Counted from the first letter of the stretch, positions 1 through 7,484 are shown. The stretch is DNA of 9,119 nt from an uncultured Legionella sp. (GCA_903885895.1 CAISKC010000040.1:1-9119); one strand, 5' to 3'. Notes: generated by a model not told the origin, from the sequence alone. Translations and numbers: made by a program.

Positions 1-2
1 CG

Positions 3-266
3 CAAATAGGGAAAGATTTATCCGTCTTTGGAAAAGGAGATCAATTATTAAAAAAACCCTTATTAGTAGAGTTGTTAACATACCCTCATCCTTGTTTACG
101 CGATACAGATCGTCCTTTTTATCAATCTGAATTAAAAAAAATAAATAAAGAGCTAACAGCAATAGAAGCTACTAGAGCCCAAAAAAGCGCTATACCGAAG
201 AAAAAAGAGCCCACCCAACACTCTAACAAAGACGCGGCCTCAACTGATAAGAAATCGTTTAACTAG
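3..266 (+). CDS. 3' end of an unrecognised protein gene, truncated by the window edge
   Basis: The frame is open from base 3 to a TAG stop at 264-266, giving the last 87 residues of a protein whose start lies outside the window. An in-frame TTG at 72 could be read as a start, but the frame continues upstream of it with coding-like content, so an internal start is unlikely. The first half mixes hydrophobic and charged residues (KKPLLVELLTYPHPCLRDTD). From about the middle it becomes a lysine-rich, possibly helical stretch, and it ends in a low-complexity K/S/T/Q-rich tail that is probably disordered. There is no membrane segment or recognisable motif. It is convergent with the ccm cluster, with 90 bases between. 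I do not recognise the family. Confidence 0.6.
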   Translation, partial: QIGKDLSVFGKGDQLLKKPLLVELLTYPHPCLRDTDRPFYQSELKKINKELTAIEATRAQKSAIPKKKEPTQHSNKDAASTDKKSFN

Positions 267-356
267 CAGGCCGAAAACATGCATTTTATAATTTGAAGCC
301 TTTCATTAAACAGAGATCCATACATATACTTGTCACTACCGCGACAATGATTCAAT

Positions 357-1001
357 TTATTGAGCATTCAACTCATGAATAGCCTTACGAATACTATCGG
401 CCTCAGGTGAGTTATCAGGCACCAAAACCAATAAGCGCCGCCAGTACGTCAAGGACTCATCGACCGCTTGGCGTTGTTGTGCATCGATGGCCAAAAGCAT
501 CAGTGCATCCATTTGTTGGGGATGTCTATCTAAAACATCTTTTAATATTTTCCTAGCCACCTCTGAATCATCAAGCTGTCGCCTTGCCAATAAACTCTGG
601 GCATAGTTCACCGCTATCAAATCATGCTTTGGTTTCAGTTGATACGCTTTGGAAAAAGCTTGGGTGGCTTCTTCCCATCTGCGCTGACTCGCATACAAGC
701 GCCCTAATAAATACCAACCTCGAGCAGAACTTGGCTTCGCAGCCAAATGCTGTTGGAGCTTTTCAATTAAAACAGCCGGACTTTTAATGGTACGCAGCAT
801 AGCCTCTGCCGCTTGCTCACGCTCGATGGCTTTCGTAAACCGTACTTGCGCTGGCCACGAACCCCAATACCAGTATCCTAACCCTGCTATGCCCAGTACC
901 AATGGTGCCCATAACCATACTCGGCGTTGCTGACGCAGTGGCCAGTATACCAAGCCAAGCGCACAGCTTGTTACCAGAATAAAAATCAACCATTTAACCA
1001 T
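357..1001 (-). CDS. ccmI: CcmI-like TPR protein of cytochrome c maturation (short form)
   Basis: CcmI (CycH) is a membrane-anchored chaperone that holds apocytochrome c for heme ligation by CcmF/CcmH. The 214-residue product has two N-terminal membrane segments (about residues 4-20 and 29-46), then a periplasmic domain with tetratricopeptide-like helices. The clearest repeat is at about 93-126 (GWYLLGRLYASQRRWEEATQ and following), with further repeats at about 127-160 and 163-197. Canonical CcmI is near 400 residues with a long cytoplasmic loop between the membrane segments; here the loop is about eight residues and the C-terminal region is short. I chose ATG 1001 because it begins directly with the first membrane segment and overlaps the ccmH stop by 8 bases. 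It has no clear Shine-Dalgarno, so translational coupling is likely. ATG 1022 and TTG 1031 are alternatives. It appears to be the last gene of the cluster. Confidence 0.85.
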   Translation of the reverse strand: MVKWLIFILVTSCALGLVYWPLRQQRRVWLWAPLVLGIAGLGYWYWGSWPAQVRFTKAIEREQAAEAMLRTIKSPAVLIEKLQQHLAAKPSSARGWYLLGRLYASQRRWEEATQAFSKAYQLKPKHDLIAVNYAQSLLARRQLDDSEVARKILKDVLDRHPQQMDALMLLAIDAQQRQAVDESLTYWRRLLVLVPDNSPEADSIRKAIHELNAQ

Positions 1002-1386
1002 GCTGCACACGTCGCGTTGCATACATCGCAAACACTCCCAGTCCTATCAACAAAAGAAACACCGGTCCAAACCACAAAACGCTTGTCAGGATGGTCACAG
1101 GTGGCTGGAAAACAATAAAATCCCCATAGCGCTGGGTCAAATAACCAATAATCTCTTGATCACTATGTTGAGTAACCACTAAATGATACACCTCATCACG
1201 CAAATCTCCCGCCAAAGCCGCATTTGAATCCGCTAAATCTTGGTTTTGACACACCGGACAGCGTAAATCATGTAGTAATGCCTGAAACTGCGCTTGCTGT
1301 GCTGGGTACGTAAAAGGATAACGTGCACTCGCCCAAACAAACGTGCATAGACATAATAAAACCATACTGTATAAAAACCGCCGCAT
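994..1386 (-). CDS. ccmH: CcmH, cytochrome c maturation thiol-disulfide protein
   Basis: CcmH is a small membrane-anchored periplasmic oxidoreductase that works with CcmG to reduce apocytochrome c or form a mixed disulfide with it before heme attachment. The 130-residue product has a signal peptide (about 1-20, cut near WASA), the family signature LRCPVCQN at 41-48 with both active cysteines (C43, C46), a helical domain, and one C-terminal membrane segment (about 97-119). The length fits the single-domain CcmH/CycL type; E. coli CcmH is longer because a CcmI-like TPR domain is fused to it. ATG 1386 is preceded by GGGAG at suitable spacing. The stop overlaps the ccmI start. Upstream, 130 bases separate it from ccmG, unlike the tight spacing of the rest of the cluster. 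Confidence 0.95.
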   Translation of the reverse strand: MRRFLYSMVLLCLCTFVWASARYPFTYPAQQAQFQALLHDLRCPVCQNQDLADSNAALAGDLRDEVYHLVVTQHSDQEIIGYLTQRYGDFIVFQPPVTILTSVLWFGPVFLLLIGLGVFAMYATRRVQHG

Positions 1387-1389
1387 GCA

Positions 1390-1485
1390 TCACTCCCAAC
1401 CTGGGTCTGTAGGCCCTTCGCTCATATCATAGCCTTGATGTAGCGCTTCGCGCGCTTGTTGAACCGCAGCCCAACCTACATTTAA
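1390..1485 (-). pseudogene. Coding-like remnant between ccmG and ccmH
   Basis: Reading the minus strand in the ccmH frame, 31 sense codons lie between a TAG at 1488-1486 and a TGA at 1392-1390, two codons before the ccmH ATG. The peptide includes GWAAVQQAREALHQGYDMSE and ends in a PTDPGWE-like tail, with normal protein composition. No ATG, GTG or TTG opens it usefully. Just upstream, in another frame, a second coding-like run (GVIGALAAFKENS) ends at a TAA at 1484-1482. A one-base shift there would join the two runs. This suggests the 3' end of a small decayed gene, but it could be chance or an upstream leader. The family is not recognised. Confidence 0.35.
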
Positions 1486-1516
1486 CTATTCTCTTTAAAA
1501 GCTGCTAAAGCCCCGA

Positions 1517-2035
1517 TTACGCCATATAAGGCAAAAATTCTTTACGCCATATCTCAGGCGTTAATAAACCTGCATAACGATGTTGAATTTTACCTTTTTT
1601 ATCAATCAAATACGTTTCGGGTGTCCCATAGACTCCCAGATCAAATGCTAATTTTCCTTGCATATCCAAACCAATCGCTTGAAACGGATTGCCCCATTCA
1701 GCTAGCCATTGCTTTGCGTCATCGGGATCGTCTTTATAATTCAACCCATATAAATTCAGACTTTTTTGTTGCGCCAAGGTCATTAAAAATGCATGCTCAT
1801 CTCGACAACTGTCACACCAACTTGCCCACACCACCAATACACTCATATGACCCTGAAATATAGCCGGTGTAAACCTTTGAGTTCGTGTCCCTACTAAGAC
1901 AGGCAAATCAAACGCCGGTACATTTTTCCCTATTTTAGGTGTAGGTAATTTGTGCGGATCCAACGCCAAACCGTATCCTAAAAAAAAGAGCAATAATGCA
2001 AAGAGACCTAATGGCAGCAAACGCAGTATCTTCAT
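1517..2035 (-). CDS. ccmG: CcmG (DsbE), membrane-anchored thioredoxin-like reductase
   Basis: CcmG receives electrons from DsbD/CcdA and keeps CcmH and the CxxCH cysteines of apocytochrome c reduced in the periplasm. The 172-residue product has an N-terminal anchor (about 5-24), a thioredoxin fold with active site WCDSC at 73-77, and the cis-proline loop GTPE at 137-140 within GVYGTPETYLID, typical of CcmG. Length matches the family. The CxxC dipeptide is Asp-Ser rather than the more usual Pro-containing pair, but both cysteines are intact. ATG 2035 overlaps the ccmF TGA by four bases (ATGA) and is preceded by AAGGAAG, so the start is well supported. The product ends normally just after the last helix. 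Confidence 0.95.
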   Translation of the reverse strand: MKILRLLPLGLFALLLFFLGYGLALDPHKLPTPKIGKNVPAFDLPVLVGTRTQRFTPAIFQGHMSVLVVWASWCDSCRDEHAFLMTLAQQKSLNLYGLNYKDDPDDAKQWLAEWGNPFQAIGLDMQGKLAFDLGVYGTPETYLIDKKGKIQHRYAGLLTPEIWRKEFLPYMA

Positions 2036-3957
2036 TTTGCTTCCTTGCGATAAAACCGCCGATCAGAAAGCGCAAAACACCCACCTAAAAACATCATGAT
2101 GCCACCAGCCCAAATCCAGCGCACGAAAGGCTTGTAGTATAAGCGCACAGTCCAAGCATGCGCCTCCAGCGGCTCGCCTAACGCAATATAAATATCACGC
2201 ACCGGATTCACATCAATCGCAGACTCCGTCATAGGCATTTTACCCACATTGTAAATACGTTTTTCTGGATAAATCGTAGCGCGATGACCCTGCTTGGTAA
2301 TCAAAAACGTACTGCGCGTGCCATGATAATTAGGTCCCACAATCGGTGCTTCCTGCACAAATTGAATTGAATAACCAGCAAACAGACTGCTTTCACCGGG
2401 CGCCAACTTCACATCATCTTCCAATCCATAAGTATTTGAAATGATGATCCCTAATCCGGTTACGGCAAATCCCAGATGTGCCAGGACCATGCCCAAAAAG
2501 GCACCTGATATTTTTTTACCCGTTTTAATCCGGATTAATCGTTGACGCACCCTTTCGAGCGTAGAAAAAATAACCCACGCCGCAAACACAACCCCAAGAC
2601 AAGTCATCCCATACACTGGTTGCTGCAAACACGCAAAACACAATAAGGGACACAACACACCCAAACCCATAACCCAGCGCAATTTATACATCACCTGCCG
2701 CAACGTATCTCGTTGCCAATTTACATGTAGTCCCAACGCCATCAATAACAAAAATGGCAAATTTAAAACGGTAAATACTTTATTAAAATAGGGCGCACCA
2801 ACCGATAATTTACCCAATCCCAAGCCATCTATGATCAAGGGATACACGGTCCCTAACAAGACCGTCAACATCATCACCACTAAAAAGACATTGTTCAACA
2901 GCATTGCCGATTCGCGTGACACCAAATCTGGTAATGATTGCTGCACCACTGCTTGTGCTCGCCAGGCAAATAATGCCAATGATCCACCAATAACAATGCC
3001 CAAAAAAATCAAAATATATAGACCGCGCAGAGGATCCACTGCAAACGCATGTACCGATGTTAAGACACCAGAGCGAACAAGAAAAGTACCGACCAAACTC
3101 AAAGAAAATCCGGTAATCGCTAATAACAGAGTCCAAGCCACCAATTGATTTTTTTTCTCCACCACAATCAAAGCATGAATCAACGCTGTCCCAACTAACC
3201 AAGGCATAAATGAGGCATTTTCTACTGGGTCCCAAAACCACCAGCCACCCCAACCCAATTCACGATAAGCCCACCAACTCCCTAAAGTGACACCCAAGGT
3301 CAAACAACACCAAGCCGCCGTCGTCCATGGCCGTAGGCTTTTAGCCCAACCCGATTCTATTTTACCTAACCATAATACGGCGATCGCAAATGCAAACGCG
3401 ACGGCAAAGCCCACATATCCCATGTATAACATGGGAGGATGGAATAAAAAGCCAGGATCTTGGAGCAAAGGATTCAAGTCGCGACCTTGCGTCTGCAGTA
3501 AGTCAAATTGCCTGACGAAGGGATTCGACGTCATCAAGATAAACAGGATAAACCCTGCGCTCAACAAACCTAAGATGATCAAAACTCGTACGCGAATACG
3601 TTCATCCAAGTACGGACTGCCTATAGCCACTGCCGTGGTCCATAATGCTAAAATAAGTACCCACAATAACATAGAGCCTTCATGCCCCCCCCATACCGCA
3701 CATAATTTGTAAAACCACGGCAACGAAAGGCTAGAATTAGCTAATACATAGACAACAGTAAAATCATCTCTCAAAAAACACAGCGACAAACATAAATAAG
3801 CCAGCACAATAAACAGTAACTGCGCTTTGACATAGGTAGATGCGGTTTGCATCCACTTCGTATTCTGCTTCCAAATACCCATCACAGGGACCAGCACCAG
3901 CAATCCAGAAAACACAAGTGCCCAAACTAATGCATAAACGCCTAATTCAGCAATCAT
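2032..3957 (-). CDS. ccmF: CcmF, heme lyase subunit
   Basis: CcmF is the large polytopic inner-membrane component that takes heme from holo-CcmE and, with CcmH and CcmI, ligates it to apocytochrome c. The 641-residue product is close to family length. Visible features are the GGHEGSMLLW motif at about 90-99, the LFHPPMLYMGYVG stretch at about 171-183 with H173, the tryptophan-rich WWD domain (about 228-254, containing GWGGWWFWDPVENASFMPWL), H261 in the next helix, H303 after it, many membrane segments, and a soluble region before the last helix. ATG 3957 is chosen over an in-frame start at 3975: GGAG lies five bases upstream of 3957, and the protein then begins MIAELG as is usual for CcmF. 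It follows ccmE by 33 bases and overlaps ccmG by four. An uninterrupted G8 run encodes Trp-Gly-Gly of the GGHEG motif. Confidence 0.97.
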   Translation of the reverse strand: MIAELGVYALVWALVFSGLLVLVPVMGIWKQNTKWMQTASTYVKAQLLFIVLAYLCLSLCFLRDDFTVVYVLANSSLSLPWFYKLCAVWGGHEGSMLLWVLILALWTTAVAIGSPYLDERIRVRVLIILGLLSAGFILFILMTSNPFVRQFDLLQTQGRDLNPLLQDPGFLFHPPMLYMGYVGFAVAFAFAIAVLWLGKIESGWAKSLRPWTTAAWCCLTLGVTLGSWWAYRELGWGGWWFWDPVENASFMPWLVGTALIHALIVVEKKNQLVAWTLLLAITGFSLSLVGTFLVRSGVLTSVHAFAVDPLRGLYILIFLGIVIGGSLALFAWRAQAVVQQSLPDLVSRESAMLLNNVFLVVMMLTVLLGTVYPLIIDGLGLGKLSVGAPYFNKVFTVLNLPFLLLMALGLHVNWQRDTLRQVMYKLRWVMGLGVLCPLLCFACLQQPVYGMTCLGVVFAAWVIFSTLERVRQRLIRIKTGKKISGAFLGMVLAHLGFAVTGLGIIISNTYGLEDDVKLAPGESSLFAGYSIQFVQEAPIVGPNYHGTRSTFLITKQGHRATIYPEKRIYNVGKMPMTESAIDVNPVRDIYIALGEPLEAHAWTVRLYYKPFVRWIWAGGIMMFLGGCFALSDRRFYRKEAK

Positions 3958-3962
3958 AATAT

Positions 3963-3966
3963 CTCC
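3963..3966 (-). promoter_or_regulatory. Shine-Dalgarno deciding the ccmF start
   Basis: On the minus strand GGAG is followed by five bases and then the ATG at 3957-3955. It lies inside the reading frame that would begin at 3975, which argues for the inner ATG. The site is part of the palindrome CTCCGGAG (3963-3970), probably by chance. Confidence 0.7.
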
Positions 3967-3990
3967 GGAGGACATGCAAGCAGTTATCGG

Positions 3991-4434
3991 TCATGATTGA
4001 AACTTCCCTAAAAATTTTGGTTGCAAACTGGCTTTCACTTCTGGTGGCATATAGTTTTCATCATGTTTGGCTAAGACTTGTGTGGCATGAAACGTCGAAT
4101 CATTTTGCAACATACCCTGGGCAACAACACCTTGTTCTTCACGAAATAAATCCGGCAAAATACCATGATAAATAACCTGAACTGTCTGCGCATAATCTGT
4201 AAGTTGAAAGGTCACATCCAAGCCATTCGCATTACGCAAAATCGATCCTTTCACAACCATCCCCCCTACTCGAATCAGATGCTGCTTTGGAACGGACCCA
4301 CTGGCAATTTGCATAGGCGTATAAAATAAACTGATGTTTTGACGCAACGCATACAACACCAAGCCACAAGCCAGAGCTAAAATGACCAAAATCAAGATGA
4401 TGATAGAAAGTTTACGTCGCCGGGCAGGATGCAT
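3991..4434 (-). CDS. ccmE: CcmE, periplasmic heme chaperone
   Basis: CcmE binds heme covalently through a single histidine after loading by CcmC/CcmD and delivers it to CcmF. The 147-residue product starts MHPARRRKL, the basic N-terminus typical of CcmE, followed by one membrane anchor (about 9-31) and a small beta-barrel domain. The heme-binding motif AKHDENYMPPEV is intact, with the histidine at residue 124 and the downstream tyrosine at 128; a short flexible C-terminal tail follows. ATG 4434 is preferred over an in-frame ATG at 4455: it gives the conserved N-terminus and lies two bases after the ccmD stop, whereas the outer start would overlap ccmD by 19 bases. The Shine-Dalgarno is weak, so coupling to ccmD translation is likely. 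Confidence 0.96.
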   Translation of the reverse strand: MHPARRRKLSIIILILVILALACGLVLYALRQNISLFYTPMQIASGSVPKQHLIRVGGMVVKGSILRNANGLDVTFQLTDYAQTVQVIYHGILPDLFREEQGVVAQGMLQNDSTFHATQVLAKHDENYMPPEVKASLQPKFLGKFQS

Positions 4435-4436
4435 AT

Positions 4437-4592
4437 TTATTCGCCACTTAACCATTTTTGCAATTGCTGAAATACTTGTTTAGACCGAGCCCATGCGAAA
4501 TAAGCATTCAAACCCATGACACCTAGCACCAAAGAATAAGCAGACCAAACATACCGAGCATACCCATGCATAAGCCACCAATGATGCATCAT
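4437..4592 (-). CDS. ccmD: CcmD, small membrane subunit for CcmE heme loading
   Basis: CcmD is a small single-span protein that stabilises the CcmC-CcmE heme complex and helps release holo-CcmE. On the minus strand ATG 4592-4590 overlaps the ccmC TGA (ATGA), and the frame runs 51 codons to a TAA at 4439-4437. The sequence begins MMHHWWLMHGYARYVWSAYS. The GYARYVWSAY stretch matches the family pattern of aromatic residues ahead of the membrane helix (about 16-36), and a basic, glutamine-rich cytoplasmic tail follows. Position between ccmC and ccmE is exactly where ccmD sits in other clusters. A second ATG at codon 2 is equally possible as the start. Confidence 0.92.
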   Translation of the reverse strand: MMHHWWLMHGYARYVWSAYSLVLGVMGLNAYFAWARSKQVFQQLQKWLSGE

Positions 4593-5329
4593 GATTTCCT
4601 CTTTAAAATCGTTTTAACCCAAGCTTGTTGATGCTCACGCCACAATATTTCGGAACGCGCTCTATACAAAACCAGCCAGACACAATACAACCCGACACCG
4701 ACTAAAATCATCAATAAAGGATAGAGCATACTGGTATCAATACGTGGTTTGGATAACAGAAATAAGGTGGCGCCTTGATGTAACGTTGACCACCAATACA
4801 CAGAATAATGGATAATAGGCAAATCAACCAACCCTACCAAAGTCAAAATAGCCGCCATACGATCGGCACGTTCTGTATTGTGATAAGCTTGCCCAATTGC
4901 CAAAATGCCGATATACAAAAACAATAAAATCAATTCAGAAGTCAGGCGAGCATCCCAAATCCACCAAGTGCCCCACATGGGTTTACCCCAAAGACTTCCC
5001 GTTATTAAGGCTAAAAATGCTAACCATGCCCCAATTTGTGCACTGATCAATAATAACAAACCTGCCAATTTAATCCGCCACACTAAGAGTAAGATGGCTA
5101 AAAACCCCATCCCCAAATAGACGGCCATCGACCAGACAGCACAAGGCACATGGACATAAATCAAACGAAAGGCATCACTTTGCTGATAATCCTCCGGAGC
5201 AAAAACCAGTCCCCAGATGACTCCAATTGCAAGAAACATCACCATCACCAAACCTAACCAACCATGCCATTGCGTAGTCCGTTCATAAAAATGTTTGGGA
5301 GAAGATATTTGTTTTATTAGTTTCCACAT
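4589..5329 (-). CDS. ccmC: CcmC, heme handling protein that loads CcmE
   Basis: CcmC is an inner-membrane protein that binds heme on its periplasmic face and is needed to attach it to CcmE. The 246-residue product has six predicted membrane segments, the WWD domain at about 114-139 (WGKPMWGTWWIWDARLTSEL), and the two conserved histidines flanking it, H60 in YVHVPCAVWS and H184 in WWSTLHQG, with an additional H174. Length matches E. coli CcmC. The start at ATG 5329 has no strong Shine-Dalgarno. The stop overlaps the ccmD start (ATGA). In most System I clusters ccmA and ccmB precede ccmC; here the gene 50 bases upstream is kup instead. It may be transcribed from kup or from a promoter in that short gap, where I see no clear -35/-10 pair. 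Confidence 0.97.
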   Translation of the reverse strand: MWKLIKQISSPKHFYERTTQWHGWLGLVMVMFLAIGVIWGLVFAPEDYQQSDAFRLIYVHVPCAVWSMAVYLGMGFLAILLLVWRIKLAGLLLLISAQIGAWLAFLALITGSLWGKPMWGTWWIWDARLTSELILLFLYIGILAIGQAYHNTERADRMAAILTLVGLVDLPIIHYSVYWWSTLHQGATLFLLSKPRIDTSMLYPLLMILVGVGLYCVWLVLYRARSEILWREHQQAWVKTILKRKS

Positions 5330-5378
5330 AGAAAATAATCAGACCAATTTAAGGATGCGTGATCTTACCACGTCTACG

Positions 5379-7253
5379 TTAAATGATACAGTATGTCCCA
5401 ATCGCTATCGTGCGATTTAACGGTAATTGATAAAATTCAATATTGAGATTTGCCGAATAATTACGCATTAAAAAAGCAAACAATTTCTCTTGCCAATAAA
5501 ATAAAAGCGCCTTTTTCCCTTTTGAAGCCACTATATGCGGGATTTCCACCAAATAGGTCGCTGTATCAACATTAATTTCAAAGGGCAACGCGTTTTCTTT
5601 ATTGACCTGCTCTAATCCCTTCGGAATAGAAACTGTGTCCATAAATCCATAATGGAGGGTTAATTGATGAATCATCTTATCTATTTGTTGGATTTCGACT
5701 TGCGCATCTTCGTCTACATACGGCGTATTGTGTATCGCATAATTCACAATCAAGATATGTTCAGGAACAGACAATGCCAACTTTAAAAAATGCAAGAAAC
5801 TGCCACCACTGTTATCATAAATATCGGTAATAAAAATCGCTGTCACACCAGGTAGTCGATTTAATGATTTGTAATTCAGTTGCTTTGCCACCTTCGAAAT
5901 TTCAGTTTTTTTCTTATAAAAATTGTGTTTCAAATATTCCATCCCCATTCGCCAAGTGTACATAAAAAAAGCCACCACACAGGCAAAAACAACCGGAACC
6001 CAACCACCACTTAAAAACTTATGCGCATTGGCGCCCAGAAATGCCAAATCTATCGCATAAAAACCACCAAAAATAGCAATAACCCAAGGCAAAGGCCATT
6101 GCCACACCTGCCGCGCAGCATACGCAACCATGATCGTCACTAAAAGCATGTCTAGGTTGACCGCAATACCATAAGCATGCGCCATTGCAGCCGCATTTTT
6201 GAAATGCCAAATGAGAAACAAGGTGCCAACTAATAATAAAAAGCTCATCTGTGGAATATAAACTTGTCCATAATGATATCTAGAAGTTTGAATCACTGGA
6301 AAGCGCGGACATAATCCCAATAAAATGGCTTGTTTGGTTAATGAAAATGTCGCTGAAATAACTGCTTGCGATGCAATAATAGTTGCTGCGGTAGCCAAAC
6401 ATAACATCGGCACTGCAAACCAAGCTGGGGGCAACATATAAAAGGGATTACTAATCGCTTCTGGGTGTGTCATCAAGTGAGCGCCTTGTCCAAAATAATT
6501 TAATATCAGACACGGCAAAACAACAAAAAACCAACTATACCGAATAGGTTTCTTTCCAAAATGGCCAATATCAGCATACATCGCCTCCCCACCCGTCACC
6601 ACCAAAAAAATCCCACCCAGGAGAAAATACCCACGCAAACCGTGTGAAAACAAAAAATAATAGGCGTAATAAGGATTAAAAGCTTTGAGCACAACTGGCG
6701 TTTTGATGATCTGAGACAGACCCAATACTGCGATGGTCACAAACCAAACCAATAACACCGGTCCAAAAATCGTACCAATTTTTGTCGTGCCTTTTGATTG
6801 CAACATAAATAGCAAAACCATGATGGTACAAGACAGGGGCACAATATAAGCGTCGCACGCAGATGACACAATGTGCAAACCTTCTATAGCACTGGTGACA
6901 GAAATAGCCGGTGTCAACATACCATCACCTAGCAATAATCCTGCTCCCAAAATAGCTAATAAATAAAAAACAGCTTCATGGGAAGATTTTTTTTGCTTCA
7001 ACAATGCCAACAAAGCCAAACAACCCCCTTCACCTTCATTGTCTGCGCGAAACACAATCAGTAAATATTTAATAGAAATGACCAGAATCAATGACCAAAA
7101 AATCAGGGATAACACACCTAAAATATTGATCTCAGTCAGCGATATACCGCGTAATGATTCTCGCAACGCATACAATGGACTTGTACCAATATCACCGTAA
7201 ACCACACCTAAGGCGCTTAAAGTCAAAGAGAGCGTTACTTTTTTACTGGCCAT
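5379..7253 (-). CDS. kup: Kup, low-affinity potassium uptake transporter
   Basis: Kup (TrkD) is an inner-membrane K+/H+ symporter of the KUP/HAK/KT family. The 624-residue product is close to the 622 of E. coli Kup. The family signature GVVYGDIGTSPLYAL is at 16-30 and the conserved RADNEGEGG at 69-77. About twelve membrane segments cover residues 12 to about 450; a hydrophilic cytoplasmic domain follows, including a GVTAIFITD stretch also typical of the family. The start MASKKV at 7253 leads straight into the first helix; an AGGG about 11 bases upstream is a weak Shine-Dalgarno. It is co-directional with ccmC, 50 bases away, with no obvious terminator between, so read-through is plausible. 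There is no known functional link to cytochrome c maturation. Confidence 0.97.
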   Translation of the reverse strand: MASKKVTLSLTLSALGVVYGDIGTSPLYALRESLRGISLTEINILGVLSLIFWSLILVISIKYLLIVFRADNEGEGGCLALLALLKQKKSSHEAVFYLLAILGAGLLLGDGMLTPAISVTSAIEGLHIVSSACDAYIVPLSCTIMVLLFMLQSKGTTKIGTIFGPVLLVWFVTIAVLGLSQIIKTPVVLKAFNPYYAYYFLFSHGLRGYFLLGGIFLVVTGGEAMYADIGHFGKKPIRYSWFFVVLPCLILNYFGQGAHLMTHPEAISNPFYMLPPAWFAVPMLCLATAATIIASQAVISATFSLTKQAILLGLCPRFPVIQTSRYHYGQVYIPQMSFLLLVGTLFLIWHFKNAAAMAHAYGIAVNLDMLLVTIMVAYAARQVWQWPLPWVIAIFGGFYAIDLAFLGANAHKFLSGGWVPVVFACVVAFFMYTWRMGMEYLKHNFYKKKTEISKVAKQLNYKSLNRLPGVTAIFITDIYDNSGGSFLHFLKLALSVPEHILIVNYAIHNTPYVDEDAQVEIQQIDKMIHQLTLHYGFMDTVSIPKGLEQVNKENALPFEINVDTATYLVEIPHIVASKGKKALLFYWQEKLFAFLMRNYSANLNIEFYQLPLNRTIAIGTYCII

Positions 7254-7484
7254 AGTTTCAATCCCTATCCATTAGCGTCTTTTGACATTTCATCTTCGGC
7301 AATCCCTACGTCCCTCAGGGCTTGTCCGCGGGACGTAGTCTGAGTTATCAACAGACCCTAATAAATCATGACATAGCTATTGTTTTAAAAGCAAGGAATC
7401 TAAAAAAGCAGTGACCGCAACGCAATAAAAACCCCATGTCATTTCAAGAAATATCTTGCGCATCGATCATCAAATTTGACGGTG
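7254..7484. other. Noncoding region upstream of kup
   Basis: The 231 bases between the kup start and the small minus-strand frame hold no coding-like frame. They should contain the kup promoter, but I find no convincing -35/-10 pair; the best is TTGCTT with CATGAT at 18 bases on the minus strand, which is poor. The region has the strong hairpin at 7306-7338, the palindrome TCAAATTTGA at 7470-7479, and part of an inverted pair ATCGATC (7462-7468) / GATCGAT (7490-7496). Confidence 0.5.
7306..7338. repeat. Palindromic hairpin upstream of kup, possibly a dispersed repeat
   Basis: CTACGTCCC at 7306-7314 pairs perfectly with GGGACGTAG at 7330-7338 across a 15-base loop. The right arm extends into CCGCGGG, and the loop holds GGCTTGT, so the element looks like a once longer GC-rich palindrome whose left inner arm has mutated. 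It is far richer in GC than its surroundings and has no T-run, so it is not a standard terminator. It lies about 52 bases upstream of the kup start, in its likely leader. REP-like repeats have this shape. Only one copy is in the window, so repeat status is inference. Confidence 0.5.

Noticed and set aside
329..348. Possible terminator between the convergent genes, TTGTC paired with GACAA
   Set aside because: The stem is only five base pairs with an eight-base loop and no T-run on either strand.
1441..1456. AGCGC/GCGCT hairpin in the ccmG-ccmH gap
   Set aside because: A five-base-pair stem explained equally well by the alanine and arginine codons of the coding-like remnant; no T-run follows.
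2810..3253. Long shadow frames inside ccmF, including a 147-codon one on the same strand
   Set aside because: They lie inside the strongly conserved WWD region of ccmF, and their translations show no family features.
994..5329. A novel system hidden in the ccm cluster
   Set aside because: Every gene has clear family motifs of standard System I cytochrome c maturation; only the missing ccmAB and the remnant are unusual.
7345..7353. DnaA-box-like TTATCAACA
   Set aside because: It has one mismatch to the consensus, occurs singly, and lies in an AT-rich spacer with no other origin feature.
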